The notes beneath the pieces are model-generated. The model worked only from the letters and a program-made list of their open reading frames with translations. It searched no databases and was not told the origin of the DNA. 21,540 nucleotides of DNA from Acidithiobacillus ferruginosus (lineage in GTDB: Bacteria; Pseudomonadota; Gammaproteobacteria; Acidithiobacillales; Acidithiobacillaceae): the NCBI RefSeq assembly GCF_018854495.1, contig NZ_JABBDR010000277.1, positions 1-21,540 of the forward strand, in the 5' to 3' direction. Position numbers and translations under genes: made by a program. This document shows, in pieces, positions 1 through 7,075 of this stretch (the stretch's first letter is position 1; every line of letters starts with the position of its first letter).

Positions 1-186
1 GGAGCAGTAGCCACAATCCTCGGGGCAACCGCCGGTCTTGATGGAGAGGAGGGTGGAGCACTGGATGGCGTTTGGATCAAAATGTAGCCGATGCACCTGT
101 TGCGCCTCATAAATCAGATCGTTGAATGGGCGGCCATAGATTTCGAGGATGGCATCAAGAGTCTGCAGTGCTGTGCTGTTGTTCAT
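1..186 (-). CDS. bioB: Biotin synthase, N-terminal part (runs off left edge)
   Basis: Reading the minus strand from the ATG at 186 gives 62 uninterrupted codons to the window edge. The reading begins [19 protein letters not shown] and ends in [15 protein letters not shown]. The radical-SAM cysteine motif CX3CX2C (CPEDCGYC), preceded by SIKTGG, is diagnostic of BioB, which inserts sulfur into dethiobiotin using an S-adenosylmethionine-binding [4Fe-4S] cluster and a second, auxiliary Fe-S cluster. Only the leader and the cluster-binding loop are visible; the rest of the barrel lies outside. The ATG overlaps the stop of the upstream yggU-type gene (ATGA, 183-186), so it is probably cotranscribed and translationally coupled with it. 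Biotin genes usually sit with bioF/H/D; whether those follow cannot be seen here. Confidence 0.93.
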   Translation of the reverse strand, partial: MNNSTALQTLDAILEIYGRPFNDLIYEAQQVHRLHFDPNAIQCSTLLSIKTGGCPEDCGYCS

Positions 187-533
187 CGGTCTTCCCTGTC
201 GAGAGCAGGTGAGTGGGCGGATTCGGCATATTTTCTGAGTTGAGTCTGAACGTGCGTGGACGCTGCGCTAATCCTGAGCACCTTGTCCCGCGCGCTCTCC
301 CCCTGCACCAAAGTGATCTGCTGTCTTTTAAGGCGCAGGGTAGCACAGAGCAAAGCCGAAAGTGCAGTATTGGCAGCGCCGTCCACGGGCCGGGCACGCA
401 GGCGAATTTTGAGGGCATCGCCGTGACATCCGCCGATGGCATCGGTCTTGGCACCCGGCTGTACGTGGACACGTAAATACAGGTCGTCGCCGTCTGCCCA
501 CAGGTATGGGGGGCGTGTTTCTGAGGAGGTCAT
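183..533 (-). CDS. yggU: DUF167 / YggU family protein
   Basis: This 116-residue soluble protein matches the DUF167 (YggU) family. The visible signature is [12 protein letters not shown] near residue 25, then [18 protein letters not shown] at about 41-58 and a late [16 protein letters not shown] strand-helix segment. The biochemical role of the family is not established; it is a small alpha/beta fold often found beside yggT, yggS and proC. Residues after about 100 are a hydrophilic tail. It lies 24 bases after yggT and shares 4 bases with bioB. The start has no strong ribosome-binding site, which fits reinitiation from the upstream gene. Confidence 0.88.
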   Translation of the reverse strand: MTSSETRPPYLWADGDDLYLRVHVQPGAKTDAIGGCHGDALKIRLRARPVDGAANTALSALLCATLRLKRQQITLVQGESARDKVLRISAASTHVQTQLRKYAESAHSPALDREDR

Positions 534-557
534 GTGCTGCAGTCCGTCGTAAAGGGG

Positions 558-836
558 TTACCCGCCCAGATTGAGGATGGCATGAACCAGCAGCCCCTTG
601 AGCACTTCGATGATCAACAGGGCTGCCAGCGGACTGAGGTCGAATCCGCCGATGGGCGGGATGACCCGCTGCAGAGGATAGAGAATGGGTCCGGTAAGCC
701 GATCCAGAAACTGTATGACCGGATTGCGTGGATCGGGCTGCACCCAGGACAATATGGCGCGGATGAGAATTGCCCAGAACAGCAAGGTCAAAAGAAGGCT
801 GGTAAGGCGTGCCGCCATAATACTCAGTTCGGTCAT
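558..836 (-). CDS. yggT: YggT family small membrane protein
   Basis: This 92-residue protein carries one YGGT domain. An N-terminal hydrophobic helix (about 6-30, LLLTLLFWAILIRAILSW) is followed by the family loop with VQPDPRNPVIQFLDRLTGPIL and a second helix (about 65-88). Many gamma-proteobacterial YggT proteins are about 190 residues with two tandem domains, whereas this one has a single unit, as in cyanobacterial and plastid relatives. Family members have been linked to membrane organisation, osmotic response and cell division, but no defined activity is settled. Its start overlaps the proC stop by 4 bases, so it is part of the yggS-proC-yggT-yggU series. Confidence 0.9.
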   Translation of the reverse strand: MTELSIMAARLTSLLLTLLFWAILIRAILSWVQPDPRNPVIQFLDRLTGPILYPLQRVIPPIGGFDLSPLAALLIIEVLKGLLVHAILNLGG

Positions 837-1660
837 GGTGTATCCTTTTCCGGGCTGCCCAGAGCGCGGCTGCGCTCCGCCGCGGCGCCCAGGGCCCGCT
901 GCGCCAGTGACCGCAGGTGCCCTTCCCAGACCGCCAAACCCGCCGCCGTGGTGCCACCCGGACTGGTAACTTGATGGCGTAACTCGGTCGGGCTGAGGGT
1001 GCTGGCAGCCGCCATCTGTGCGGTACCGAGCACCGTCTGCAGGGCGAGGGCGCGCGCGGTGGCACGGTCCAGGCCCTGCAGCACGGCGGCATCTTCAAGG
1101 GCTTCCAGAAACAGCAGGACATAGGCAGGGCCGCTTCCGGACAGTGCCGTAACGGTGTCCATTAGGGATTCATCGCTCAGCCAGTAAGTCTGGCCCACGG
1201 CGGACATGATAAACCCGGCAGTCTGGCGTTGCGCGGCGCTCACCGAATCGCGGGCGTACAGGGCCGTCGCTCCGGCACCGACTTGCGCCGGGGTGTTGGG
1301 CATGCCGCGCACGATGGCGCTCCCGGGGTTCAGTTCGGCCGCAATGCGCGCGCTGCCGATGCCGGCGGCCACAGAGAGGAAGAGCACCCCGGCATCGGCG
1401 AAGGCCTGTCGCCACAGCGCGAGCACTGCGGATATCTGCTTTGGCTTGGCAGCGTAGATGACCACGCTGTTGGCAGGCAGACTTTGCGCCGTTGCCGCCA
1501 GACTGCGGACGCCGAACTCTTCGGCAAGTGCGTCACGGTGTGCACTGCTGGGGGCATGAACCTGAATCTGCTCGCCCGCAACGCCCTGACGCCGCAGGCC
1601 GGCGATGAGGGCGCGAGCCATATTGCCGGCACCAATGAAGACGATATTCTGAGGTATCAT
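833..1660 (-). CDS. proC: Pyrroline-5-carboxylate reductase
   Basis: This is a cytoplasmic enzyme for the last step of proline synthesis, the NAD(P)H-dependent reduction of 1-pyrroline-5-carboxylate to proline. The 275-residue length is normal. The N-terminal Rossmann motif is IVFIGAGNMARALIAGL (about 5-21). A GMPNTPAQVGAGATAL segment lies near 120. The C-terminal dimerisation/active-site helix region has VTALSGSGPAYVLLFLEAL and the ending LRHQVTSPGGTTAAGL typical of ProC. The ATG at 1660 overlaps the yggS stop (ATGA). The glutamate kinase gene proB is also in this window, some 16 kb away at 17543-18673, so proline genes are not clustered here; proA is not seen. Confidence 0.96.
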   Translation of the reverse strand: MIPQNIVFIGAGNMARALIAGLRRQGVAGEQIQVHAPSSAHRDALAEEFGVRSLAATAQSLPANSVVIYAAKPKQISAVLALWRQAFADAGVLFLSVAAGIGSARIAAELNPGSAIVRGMPNTPAQVGAGATALYARDSVSAAQRQTAGFIMSAVGQTYWLSDESLMDTVTALSGSGPAYVLLFLEALEDAAVLQGLDRATARALALQTVLGTAQMAAASTLSPTELRHQVTSPGGTTAAGLAVWEGHLRSLAQRALGAAAERSRALGSPEKDTP

Positions 1661-2325
1661 AAGGGCTCCTGGGCACGGGCTCCGAAGAGGATGGTGCCAA
1701 GACGGATTTCTGTGGCACCCTGTTGCAGGGCCTGGAGGTAATCCGCCGAAGTGCCCATGGAGAGGGTATCCAGATCGGCATGGACCTGGGTCTGCCGCAG
1801 TGCGAGAAAAAGTTCTGCCATCCGGCGGAAGTCGGCCTCTGCCAGCTCCGGTTGCGGGTGGACCAGGGCCATCAGGCCGCGGAGCCGTAAACGGGACAAC
1901 CGAGAAATGACCAGGGCCAATTCCGGAACCTCTTCTGGCGCGCAGCCCCCCTTGGTTTCCTCCCCACTGATGGCGACTTCGATCAGCACATTCAGCGGCT
2001 CCATGCCCGCGCGGGCGGCATGGAGCCGTTCTGCGATGACTGGGCGGTCCACACTTTCTACCCAGTCGAAATGCCGGGCCATTAGGGCGGTCTTGTTGCG
2101 CTGGATGCGACCGATGAAATGCCAGATGATGCCATCCAGATCTCTCAGTGCCGTCTGTTTGTCCAGGGCCTCCTGCAGGAAGTTTTCGCCGAAGTGGCGA
2201 AGTCCGAGCGCATAGGCGTCACGCAGTGTCGCCGCCGTAACGTGCTTGCTGGCAGCCAGCAAGCACTGCGGTGGGTGATCGGCAATCTCCCATTGCACAT
2301 GGGCTAGGCGTTCGGCGATGGACAT
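1657..2325 (-). CDS. yggS: YggS / PLPBP pyridoxal-phosphate homeostasis protein
   Basis: This PLP-binding fold-type III barrel protein, without catalytic activity of its own, buffers pyridoxal phosphate in the cytoplasm. The PLP lysine is in CLLAASKHV (residue 27 from the chosen start). Other family marks are LGLRHFGENFLQEA, IIWHFIGRIQRNKT, LRLRGLMAL and the ending LSMGTSADYLQALQQGATEIRLG followed by TILFGAR. The open frame extends upstream to 2400, but the ATG at 2325 is preceded by GGAG four bases away and gives the usual 222-residue length, so the upstream 25 codons are probably leader. It is first in the yggS-proC-yggT-yggU-bioB series and divergent from pilT, an arrangement common in gamma-proteobacteria. 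Confidence 0.93.
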   Translation of the reverse strand: MSIAERLAHVQWEIADHPPQCLLAASKHVTAATLRDAYALGLRHFGENFLQEALDKQTALRDLDGIIWHFIGRIQRNKTALMARHFDWVESVDRPVIAERLHAARAGMEPLNVLIEVAISGEETKGGCAPEEVPELALVISRLSRLRLRGLMALVHPQPELAEADFRRMAELFLALRQTQVHADLDTLSMGTSADYLQALQQGATEIRLGTILFGARAQEPL

Positions 2326-2362
2326 CGGTCTCCGGCAGACGTGGGCGAAATGGTCAAGGTCG

Positions 2363-2370
2363 ACTATAGT
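2363..2370. promoter_or_regulatory. Palindromic ACTATAGT, possible shared -10 region between yggS and pilT
   Basis: The 101-base divergent gap between yggS (start 2325) and pilT (start 2427) contains the perfect palindrome ACTATAGT. It reads TATAGT, a 5/6 match to the sigma-70 -10 consensus, on both strands. It stands 38 bases before yggS and 56 bases before pilT. No good -35 element was found at 16-18 bases on either side, so assignment as a bidirectional promoter core is tentative. Confidence 0.3.
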
Positions 2371-2426
2371 AACGCCCAATAGCCTTTGGCCCCAAATCAT
2401 GGGGCGTTCATGTCGGGAGCCGCACG

Positions 2427-3476
2427 ATGGATATTTCAGAACTGCTCGCCTTCGCGGTGAAAAACAATGCGTCGGACACCCATATCTCGGCAGGTCTGGC
2501 GCCGATGCTGCGGATCAACGGCGACATCCGTCCGCTGAATGTGGAGGCGCAGGACAGTAAAACCGTACACAGCATGATTTACGACATCATGAACGATTTC
2601 CAGCGGAAGGGGTATGAGGAGAACCTGGAAATCGACTTCGCCTATGAACTGCCGGGTGTGGCGCGTTTTCGGGTGAACGCCTTCAACCAGGACCGCGGAC
2701 CGGCTGCGGCGTTCCGGACGATTCCTGCGAGTGTGCTGACGCTGGAAGACCTCCATGCGCCCGGTTCTTTCAAGGAGATCATCAACGTGCCGCGCGGACT
2801 GGTATTGGTCACGGGGCCGACCGGATCAGGTAAGTCAACGACGCTGGCAGCGATGGTGGATCATATCAATGCGAATCGCGCCGACCACATCATTACCATT
2901 GAAGATCCCATCGAATTCCTGCACACCCCCAAGAAGTGCCTGATCAACCAGCGCGAGGTGGGTGCCAGCACCCACTCCTTTGAAAACGCCCTGCGCTCGG
3001 CTTTACGTGAAGATCCCGATATCATTCTGGTGGGCGAGCTACGCGATCTGGAGACCATGCGCCTGGCGCTGACCGCGGCAGAGACCGGCCATATCGTGTT
3101 TGCGACGCTGCATACCAGCTCCGCACCAAAAACCATCGACCGTATTGTCGATTCCTTTCCCGGGGGGGAAAAGGACATGGTGCGCGCCATGCTATCCGAA
3201 TCCCTGCGCGCGGTCATTTCCCAGACTCTGCTCAAAACGGCCGATGGCAAGGGACGGGTCGCCGCGCACGAAATCATGATCGCCACCCCGGCTATCCGCA
3301 ACCTGATTCGTGAGAACAAAGTTGCGCAGATGTACTCGGTGATCCAGACCGGGCAAAATCAGGGTATGCAAACCCTGGACCAGTGTCTTGCCGATCTGGT
3401 GCGTGCCCACAAGGTGACTCGCGAAGATGCGCTGCGCCGGGTACAGAACAAAGACAGCTTCATGAACGTGGCCTGA
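2427..3476 (+). CDS. pilT: Type IV pilus retraction ATPase PilT
   Basis: This hexameric cytoplasmic ATPase powers disassembly of type IV pili for twitching and DNA uptake. The protein has 349 residues, the family norm. An N-terminal PAS-like domain (about 1-100) is followed by the Walker A motif GPTGSGKST at 130-138, the Asp box IEDPIEF, the Walker B region DIILVGELRD and the His box TGHIVFATLHT. The AIRNLIRE motif, which marks true PilT retraction ATPases, is present as TPAIRNLIREN near residue 290. The ATG has GGGAG upstream with 7 bases between. It is followed after 9 bases by pilU. Confidence 0.97.
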   Translation: MDISELLAFAVKNNASDTHISAGLAPMLRINGDIRPLNVEAQDSKTVHSMIYDIMNDFQRKGYEENLEIDFAYELPGVARFRVNAFNQDRGPAAAFRTIPASVLTLEDLHAPGSFKEIINVPRGLVLVTGPTGSGKSTTLAAMVDHINANRADHIITIEDPIEFLHTPKKCLINQREVGASTHSFENALRSALREDPDIILVGELRDLETMRLALTAAETGHIVFATLHTSSAPKTIDRIVDSFPGGEKDMVRAMLSESLRAVISQTLLKTADGKGRVAAHEIMIATPAIRNLIRENKVAQMYSVIQTGQNQGMQTLDQCLADLVRAHKVTREDALRRVQNKDSFMNVA

Positions 3477-3485
3477 GGATAATTT

Positions 3486-4616
3486 ATGTCTGTACTGGAT
3501 GACCTGCTGGTCCTGATGGTGGAAAAAAACGGCTCGGACCTGTACCTCACCGTGGGCTCGCCACCGGTCATGAAAGTCGACGGGCGGACGGTTCCGCTGG
3601 GGACAGAAATGCTGAAACCCGGTCAGGTGCTGAATCTGGCCAAGGAAATTCTGGGGATGGAGCGCTTGCAGGAGTTCCAGCACGAGAAAGAAATCAATAT
3701 GGCCATTTCCGTGCCCGAGGTGGGGCGTTTTCGGGTCAACGGCTTTTTCCAGCGTGGTGAACTGAGCTTTGTCCTGCGCGCCATCAAGACCCAGATTCCC
3801 AGTCTGGAGCAGCTCAGGCTGCCGCCGATACTGAAAGATCTGGCCATGACGTCGCGGGGGCTGGTGCTCTTCGTCGGTTCTACCGGTTCCGGGAAAAGCA
3901 CCTCTCTGGCGTCGATGGTCCAGTATCGCAACCAGAATGCGGCGGGTCATATCCTCACCATTGAGGATCCGATCGAGTTTCTGCACCGGAATGCGAAGTC
4001 CATCGTCAATCAGCGCGAAGTGGGCATCGATACCCTGAATTATGAGCGGGCGCTGGAGAATGCATTGCGGGAGGCGCCGGATGTCATACTGATCGGCGAA
4101 GTGCGCAGCCGGGACACCATGGATCATGCCATCGCTTATGCCGAAACCGGGCACCTGTGTATGTCGACCCTCCATGCGAACAATGCCAATCAGGCCATTG
4201 AACGTATCATCAATTTTTTCCCGGAAGATCGTAAAAAACAGTTGCTCATGGATCTTTCGCTCAATTTGCGTGCCGTGGTCTCACAGCGCCTGTTGCCGGT
4301 CAAGGGGCAGAGCGGACGAATCGCTGCAATGGAGGTGCTGATCAACACTCCGGCCATTGCCGATCTGATCTACAAGGGTGAAGTGGGCTTGCTGAAGGAC
4401 GCCATGTCGCGAACGAATGACGTCGGTATGCAGACGTTTGATCAGAGCCTGTTGCAGCTGTTTATGGATGGACTGGTGGAATATGACGATGCCTTGCGCG
4501 CGGCCGATTCGCAGAACGATCTGCGCCTCGCCATCAAACAGGCGTGTATGCGTTCGGGTATGGCAGATCCTGGGGCCGCCACCTCTGCGGAAGGGCAGTG
4601 GCGTATTCAGTCTTGA
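3486..4616 (+). CDS. pilU: PilT-dependent retraction ATPase PilU
   Basis: This PilT paralogue acts with PilT to increase retraction force. The 376 residues contain Walker A GSTGSGKST near 136-144, IEDPIEFLHRNAKS, Walker B VILIGEVRS and the His-box segment TGHLCMSTLHANNANQ. The PilT-specific AIRNLIRE motif is replaced by TPAIADLIYKG, which with its position behind pilT supports PilU. The C-terminal tail after about 350 is low-complexity and variable. It shares 4 bases with the start proposed for the glycosyltransferase gene downstream, making that gene part of the same transcript. Confidence 0.95.
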   Translation: MSVLDDLLVLMVEKNGSDLYLTVGSPPVMKVDGRTVPLGTEMLKPGQVLNLAKEILGMERLQEFQHEKEINMAISVPEVGRFRVNGFFQRGELSFVLRAIKTQIPSLEQLRLPPILKDLAMTSRGLVLFVGSTGSGKSTSLASMVQYRNQNAAGHILTIEDPIEFLHRNAKSIVNQREVGIDTLNYERALENALREAPDVILIGEVRSRDTMDHAIAYAETGHLCMSTLHANNANQAIERIINFFPEDRKKQLLMDLSLNLRAVVSQRLLPVKGQSGRIAAMEVLINTPAIADLIYKGEVGLLKDAMSRTNDVGMQTFDQSLLQLFMDGLVEYDDALRAADSQNDLRLAIKQACMRSGMADPGAATSAEGQWRIQS

Positions 4617-5785
4617 GCGACGTGTGGCTGCTACCGGCCGTGTGGGCCGTTCTGGCGGCCTGGCTGGTGCTGTTCTTCGGGCGGGGCGCTTTCTGGCGGG
4701 CAGATCAGCGTCTTCCACCCCGCGAAAGCAACCCACAGAGAAGCTGGCCAGAAGTTACCGCCGTGGTGCCTGCGCGTAATGAAGCAGAGGGTATTGGTGC
4801 CTGCGTAACGGCCCTGCTGAGGCAGGATTACCCCGGCGTCTTGCGGGTCATCGTGGTGGATGACCAGAGCACGGATGGCACCGCAAAGTGCGCGCGGGAG
4901 GCGGCGCGGCAGATGGATGCCTCCTCCCGTCTGGAGGTGCTGACTGGCACGCCGCTGCCGGAAAACTGGGCGGGCAAGGTCTGGGCCATGGACCAGGGGG
5001 TGGCCGCGGCCGGCCCGGTGCCGTTTCTCTGGTTCACCGACGGCGATATCGTGCATGGGCCGGATGTCTTGCAGCGCCTCGTCACCCGGATAGAGGATCG
5101 GGACCTGTCATTGGTCTCGCTGATGGTGATGCTCTCCTGCCGCGGTTTTTGGGAGCGTCTTCTGATTCCGCCCTTCATCTTCTTCTTCCAGATGCTGTAC
5201 CCCTTTCCCTGGGTCAACGACCCACACCGGACTCTGGCTGGTGCGGCGGGGGGGTGCATGCTGCTGCGTCGGGAGGCACTCGAAAAGGCCGGCGGGTTCG
5301 CCGCCATGCGTGCCGCGCGCATAGACGACTGCACGCTGGCAGCGCTACTGAAGCCCCATGGCGCGATCTGGCTGGGTTTAGGGACGGAGAGCTATAGTCT
5401 GCGGGATTACCGTCAACTTGGCGAAATATGGCAGATGGTAGCCCGCTCCGCCTACGTGCAATTGCGGTTCAGCCCCTGGCGGCTGCTCGGGGCGACATTG
5501 GTGATGACTTTTCTCTATGCCGGGCCGGTAGGAGGGCTGCTGTATGGACTTTGGACCGAAAATGCCTGGCTGGCGATGCCCGCGCTGCTCGCCTGTCTGC
5601 TGATGCTGACGGCCTATGTGCCCACTTTGCGGCTTTACTCGCTGAACCCCCTCCGGGCATTCAGTCTGCCCGTTGCGGCTCTGTTCTATACACTTATGAC
5701 GCTGGATTCCGCCCGCCGTCATTATGGCGGCCGGGGCGGAGCGTGGAAAGGGCGGCATTATAGTGCGCCCAGGCAGGAGCGCTGA
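4613..5785 (+). CDS. hpnB: Hopanoid-associated GT2 glycosyltransferase, HpnB-like
   Basis: This is a membrane-associated family 2 glycosyltransferase resembling HpnB, which occurs in hopanoid gene sets; its exact reaction is not settled. With the TTG start at 4613 it has 390 residues. There is a hydrophobic N-terminal segment (about 4-22), the GT-A fold with AVVPARNE (about 50-57) and VIVVDDQSTDGT (about 79-90), the DXD-type FTDGDI (about 141-146), and RIDDCTLA (about 237-244), the acidic acceptor region. Two to three C-terminal membrane segments follow. An ATG at 4544 and a GTG at 4598 are alternatives, but they push the gene 73 or 19 bases into pilU. The TTG makes a TTGA stop-start overlap like purE-purK. 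No other hopanoid gene is visible. Confidence 0.82.
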   Translation: MSDVWLLPAVWAVLAAWLVLFFGRGAFWRADQRLPPRESNPQRSWPEVTAVVPARNEAEGIGACVTALLRQDYPGVLRVIVVDDQSTDGTAKCAREAARQMDASSRLEVLTGTPLPENWAGKVWAMDQGVAAAGPVPFLWFTDGDIVHGPDVLQRLVTRIEDRDLSLVSLMVMLSCRGFWERLLIPPFIFFFQMLYPFPWVNDPHRTLAGAAGGCMLLRREALEKAGGFAAMRAARIDDCTLAALLKPHGAIWLGLGTESYSLRDYRQLGEIWQMVARSAYVQLRFSPWRLLGATLVMTFLYAGPVGGLLYGLWTENAWLAMPALLACLLMLTAYVPTLRLYSLNPLRAFSLPVAALFYTLMTLDSARRHYGGRGGAWKGRHYSAPRQER

Positions 5786-5823
5786 ACCCCCGCCGCGCGT
5801 CGTCGGGGCCGCATTTGCACTTC

Positions 5824-6951
5824 TCAGCGATAATGCAGCAGATAACGCCACTCAAAGGCGACCTTGGCCGCATGCCAGAGCGAATTTGGCAGGATGCTGG
5901 CATGGTTGGGGCTGCGATAGACCATGATGCCGCTGTCCAGGGTGTCGACGATGCAGATCAACTCGCTGCGGAAAGTATCGTCTGCCGCCTTCCCCTGCAA
6001 ATACAGGAGCAGGTTATGCACGGCGGTCCCGGCCTGCAGGTCCGCCATATGGCCCTGCTTGGGTAGCCAGTCCGGGCTGCCCGCGTAAGACCCCCCGTCA
6101 CCAATGACAAAGACACCCGGATGGTCGGGAACGGTGCAGTGCAGGTCGGACTGAAAAAAGCCACCCGCAGAGAGGGGCAATCCGCTGTCGGCGGCCCAGT
6201 CCGGGCCGGTCATGCCGGGCATGAACAGGATCAGGTCCGCGGCAATGTCGCCGCCTTCGGTCATTACTTTGTTTACCGAGAACCCACTGATTTTATGACC
6301 AAGATGGGTGCGGATGTCGCGCCGCTGCATTTCCGCGAGCAGTCCTTCCACCGCCTTCGGACCCAGCCGGTTGCCCGGTTCGGTCATCAGATTGAAAAAT
6401 ACCAGTTCGATTTGCCCGCGTTTATCGATCTGACGAAGGTAAGTGTCGATTCCGAAGAGCAGTTCAAAGACCGGACCACCGCGTACGGCGGTGGGCTCCA
6501 GGGGATTGCCGGCGAAGCCGAAGGCAATGGTGCCTTTGTCCATCAGCGCCAAGCGGTCTCGGATGTTCTCGGCGGCATCGATGCCGTCGCAGATAGCGAA
6601 ACTGTGCTCGATGCCCGGTAACTTACGGATACCGCGACCGCCGCTGGCGATGATGAGCGCGTCGTTCCGTACTTCACCCTGGTCGGTGATGACGGTACGG
6701 CCGCCATCGCGCAGGCCAGTGACGCGACCCTGATGAAACTGTACCCGTCGGCGCTGAAAGAAACGGTCCAGGGGAATCCGCAGGCTCTCGCCTTGCCGCA
6801 GCCCAGTGGGAATCCAGATCAGGCTGGGGTAGTAAACAAACTCCGCCCTGGGTGCGATGACGGTGATTTCCGCGTCGGGCATCCGGCGACGCAGATGGCG
6901 AACGGCCGTCAGGCCACCAAAGCCTGCGCCGATAATGGTCACTTGGGTCAT
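5824..6951 (-). CDS. SQR-like FAD-dependent oxidoreductase (sulfide:quinone reductase family, atypical)
   Basis: The 375-residue flavoprotein belongs to the pyridine-nucleotide-disulfide / SQR superfamily. It starts VTIIGAGFGGLTAVRHL (FAD ADP-binding motif), has YYPSLIWIPTG after the first strand pair, ALIIASGG near 98-104, and the second FAD motif GVFVIGDGG near 279-287. Only three cysteines occur: C121 (SFAIC), C272 and C333 (ELICIVDTLDSG). C121 and C333 fall where the first and third conserved SQR cysteines lie. The middle one (the C160 position of the Acidithiobacillus enzyme) is absent, the region reading GNPLEPTAVRGGP. Sulfide:quinone reduction is therefore likely but not assured; a persulfide- or thiol-linked quinone reductase is an alternative. 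The start has GAGGA about 8 bases upstream. It follows the His-rich protein gene after a 124-base gap. Confidence 0.75.
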   Translation of the reverse strand: MTQVTIIGAGFGGLTAVRHLRRRMPDAEITVIAPRAEFVYYPSLIWIPTGLRQGESLRIPLDRFFQRRRVQFHQGRVTGLRDGGRTVITDQGEVRNDALIIASGGRGIRKLPGIEHSFAICDGIDAAENIRDRLALMDKGTIAFGFAGNPLEPTAVRGGPVFELLFGIDTYLRQIDKRGQIELVFFNLMTEPGNRLGPKAVEGLLAEMQRRDIRTHLGHKISGFSVNKVMTEGGDIAADLILFMPGMTGPDWAADSGLPLSAGGFFQSDLHCTVPDHPGVFVIGDGGSYAGSPDWLPKQGHMADLQAGTAVHNLLLYLQGKAADDTFRSELICIVDTLDSGIMVYRSPNHASILPNSLWHAAKVAFEWRYLLHYR

Positions 6952-7033
6952 ATGCTATTCCTCAGTAGCAGAAAACGTGGAAGGAAGCCGCAATCGGCCC
7001 CGTTCACACAGTATACTGCATCGGCGTAGCAGA

Positions 7034-7053
7034 GCGCCCGGCGGGCCGGACGC
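7034..7053 (-). repeat. GC-rich hairpin between the His-rich protein gene and the SQR-like gene
   Basis: On the minus strand GCGTCCGG pairs with CCGGGCGC around a 4-base loop, an 8-base-pair stem with one G-U pair. It lies 23-42 bases past the stop of the upstream gene and about 80 bases before the SQR-like start. No T run follows, so it is not a standard intrinsic terminator. It could stabilise the 3' end of the upstream transcript, reduce read-through, or set unequal expression within the gene string. A TATACT (-10-like, in the palindrome CAGTATACTG at 7009-7018) lies just downstream, without an evident -35. Confidence 0.5.
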
Positions 7054-7075
7054 TGATGCTCCTCCGGCAGACTGC

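Noticed and set aside
328..1122. 264-codon minus-strand open frame
   Set aside because: It is a shadow of proC, yggT and yggU in another frame, with Arg/Pro/Ser-rich composition and no family features.
3192..4175. 327-codon minus-strand open frame opposite pilT and pilU
   Set aside because: It is fully antisense to two well-supported ATPase genes and its composition is that of a shadow frame rich in His and Gln.
5786..5823. GC-rich inverted repeat between the HpnB-like and SQR-like genes as a bidirectional terminator
   Set aside because: The pairing is only about five bases with mismatches and no T run on either strand.
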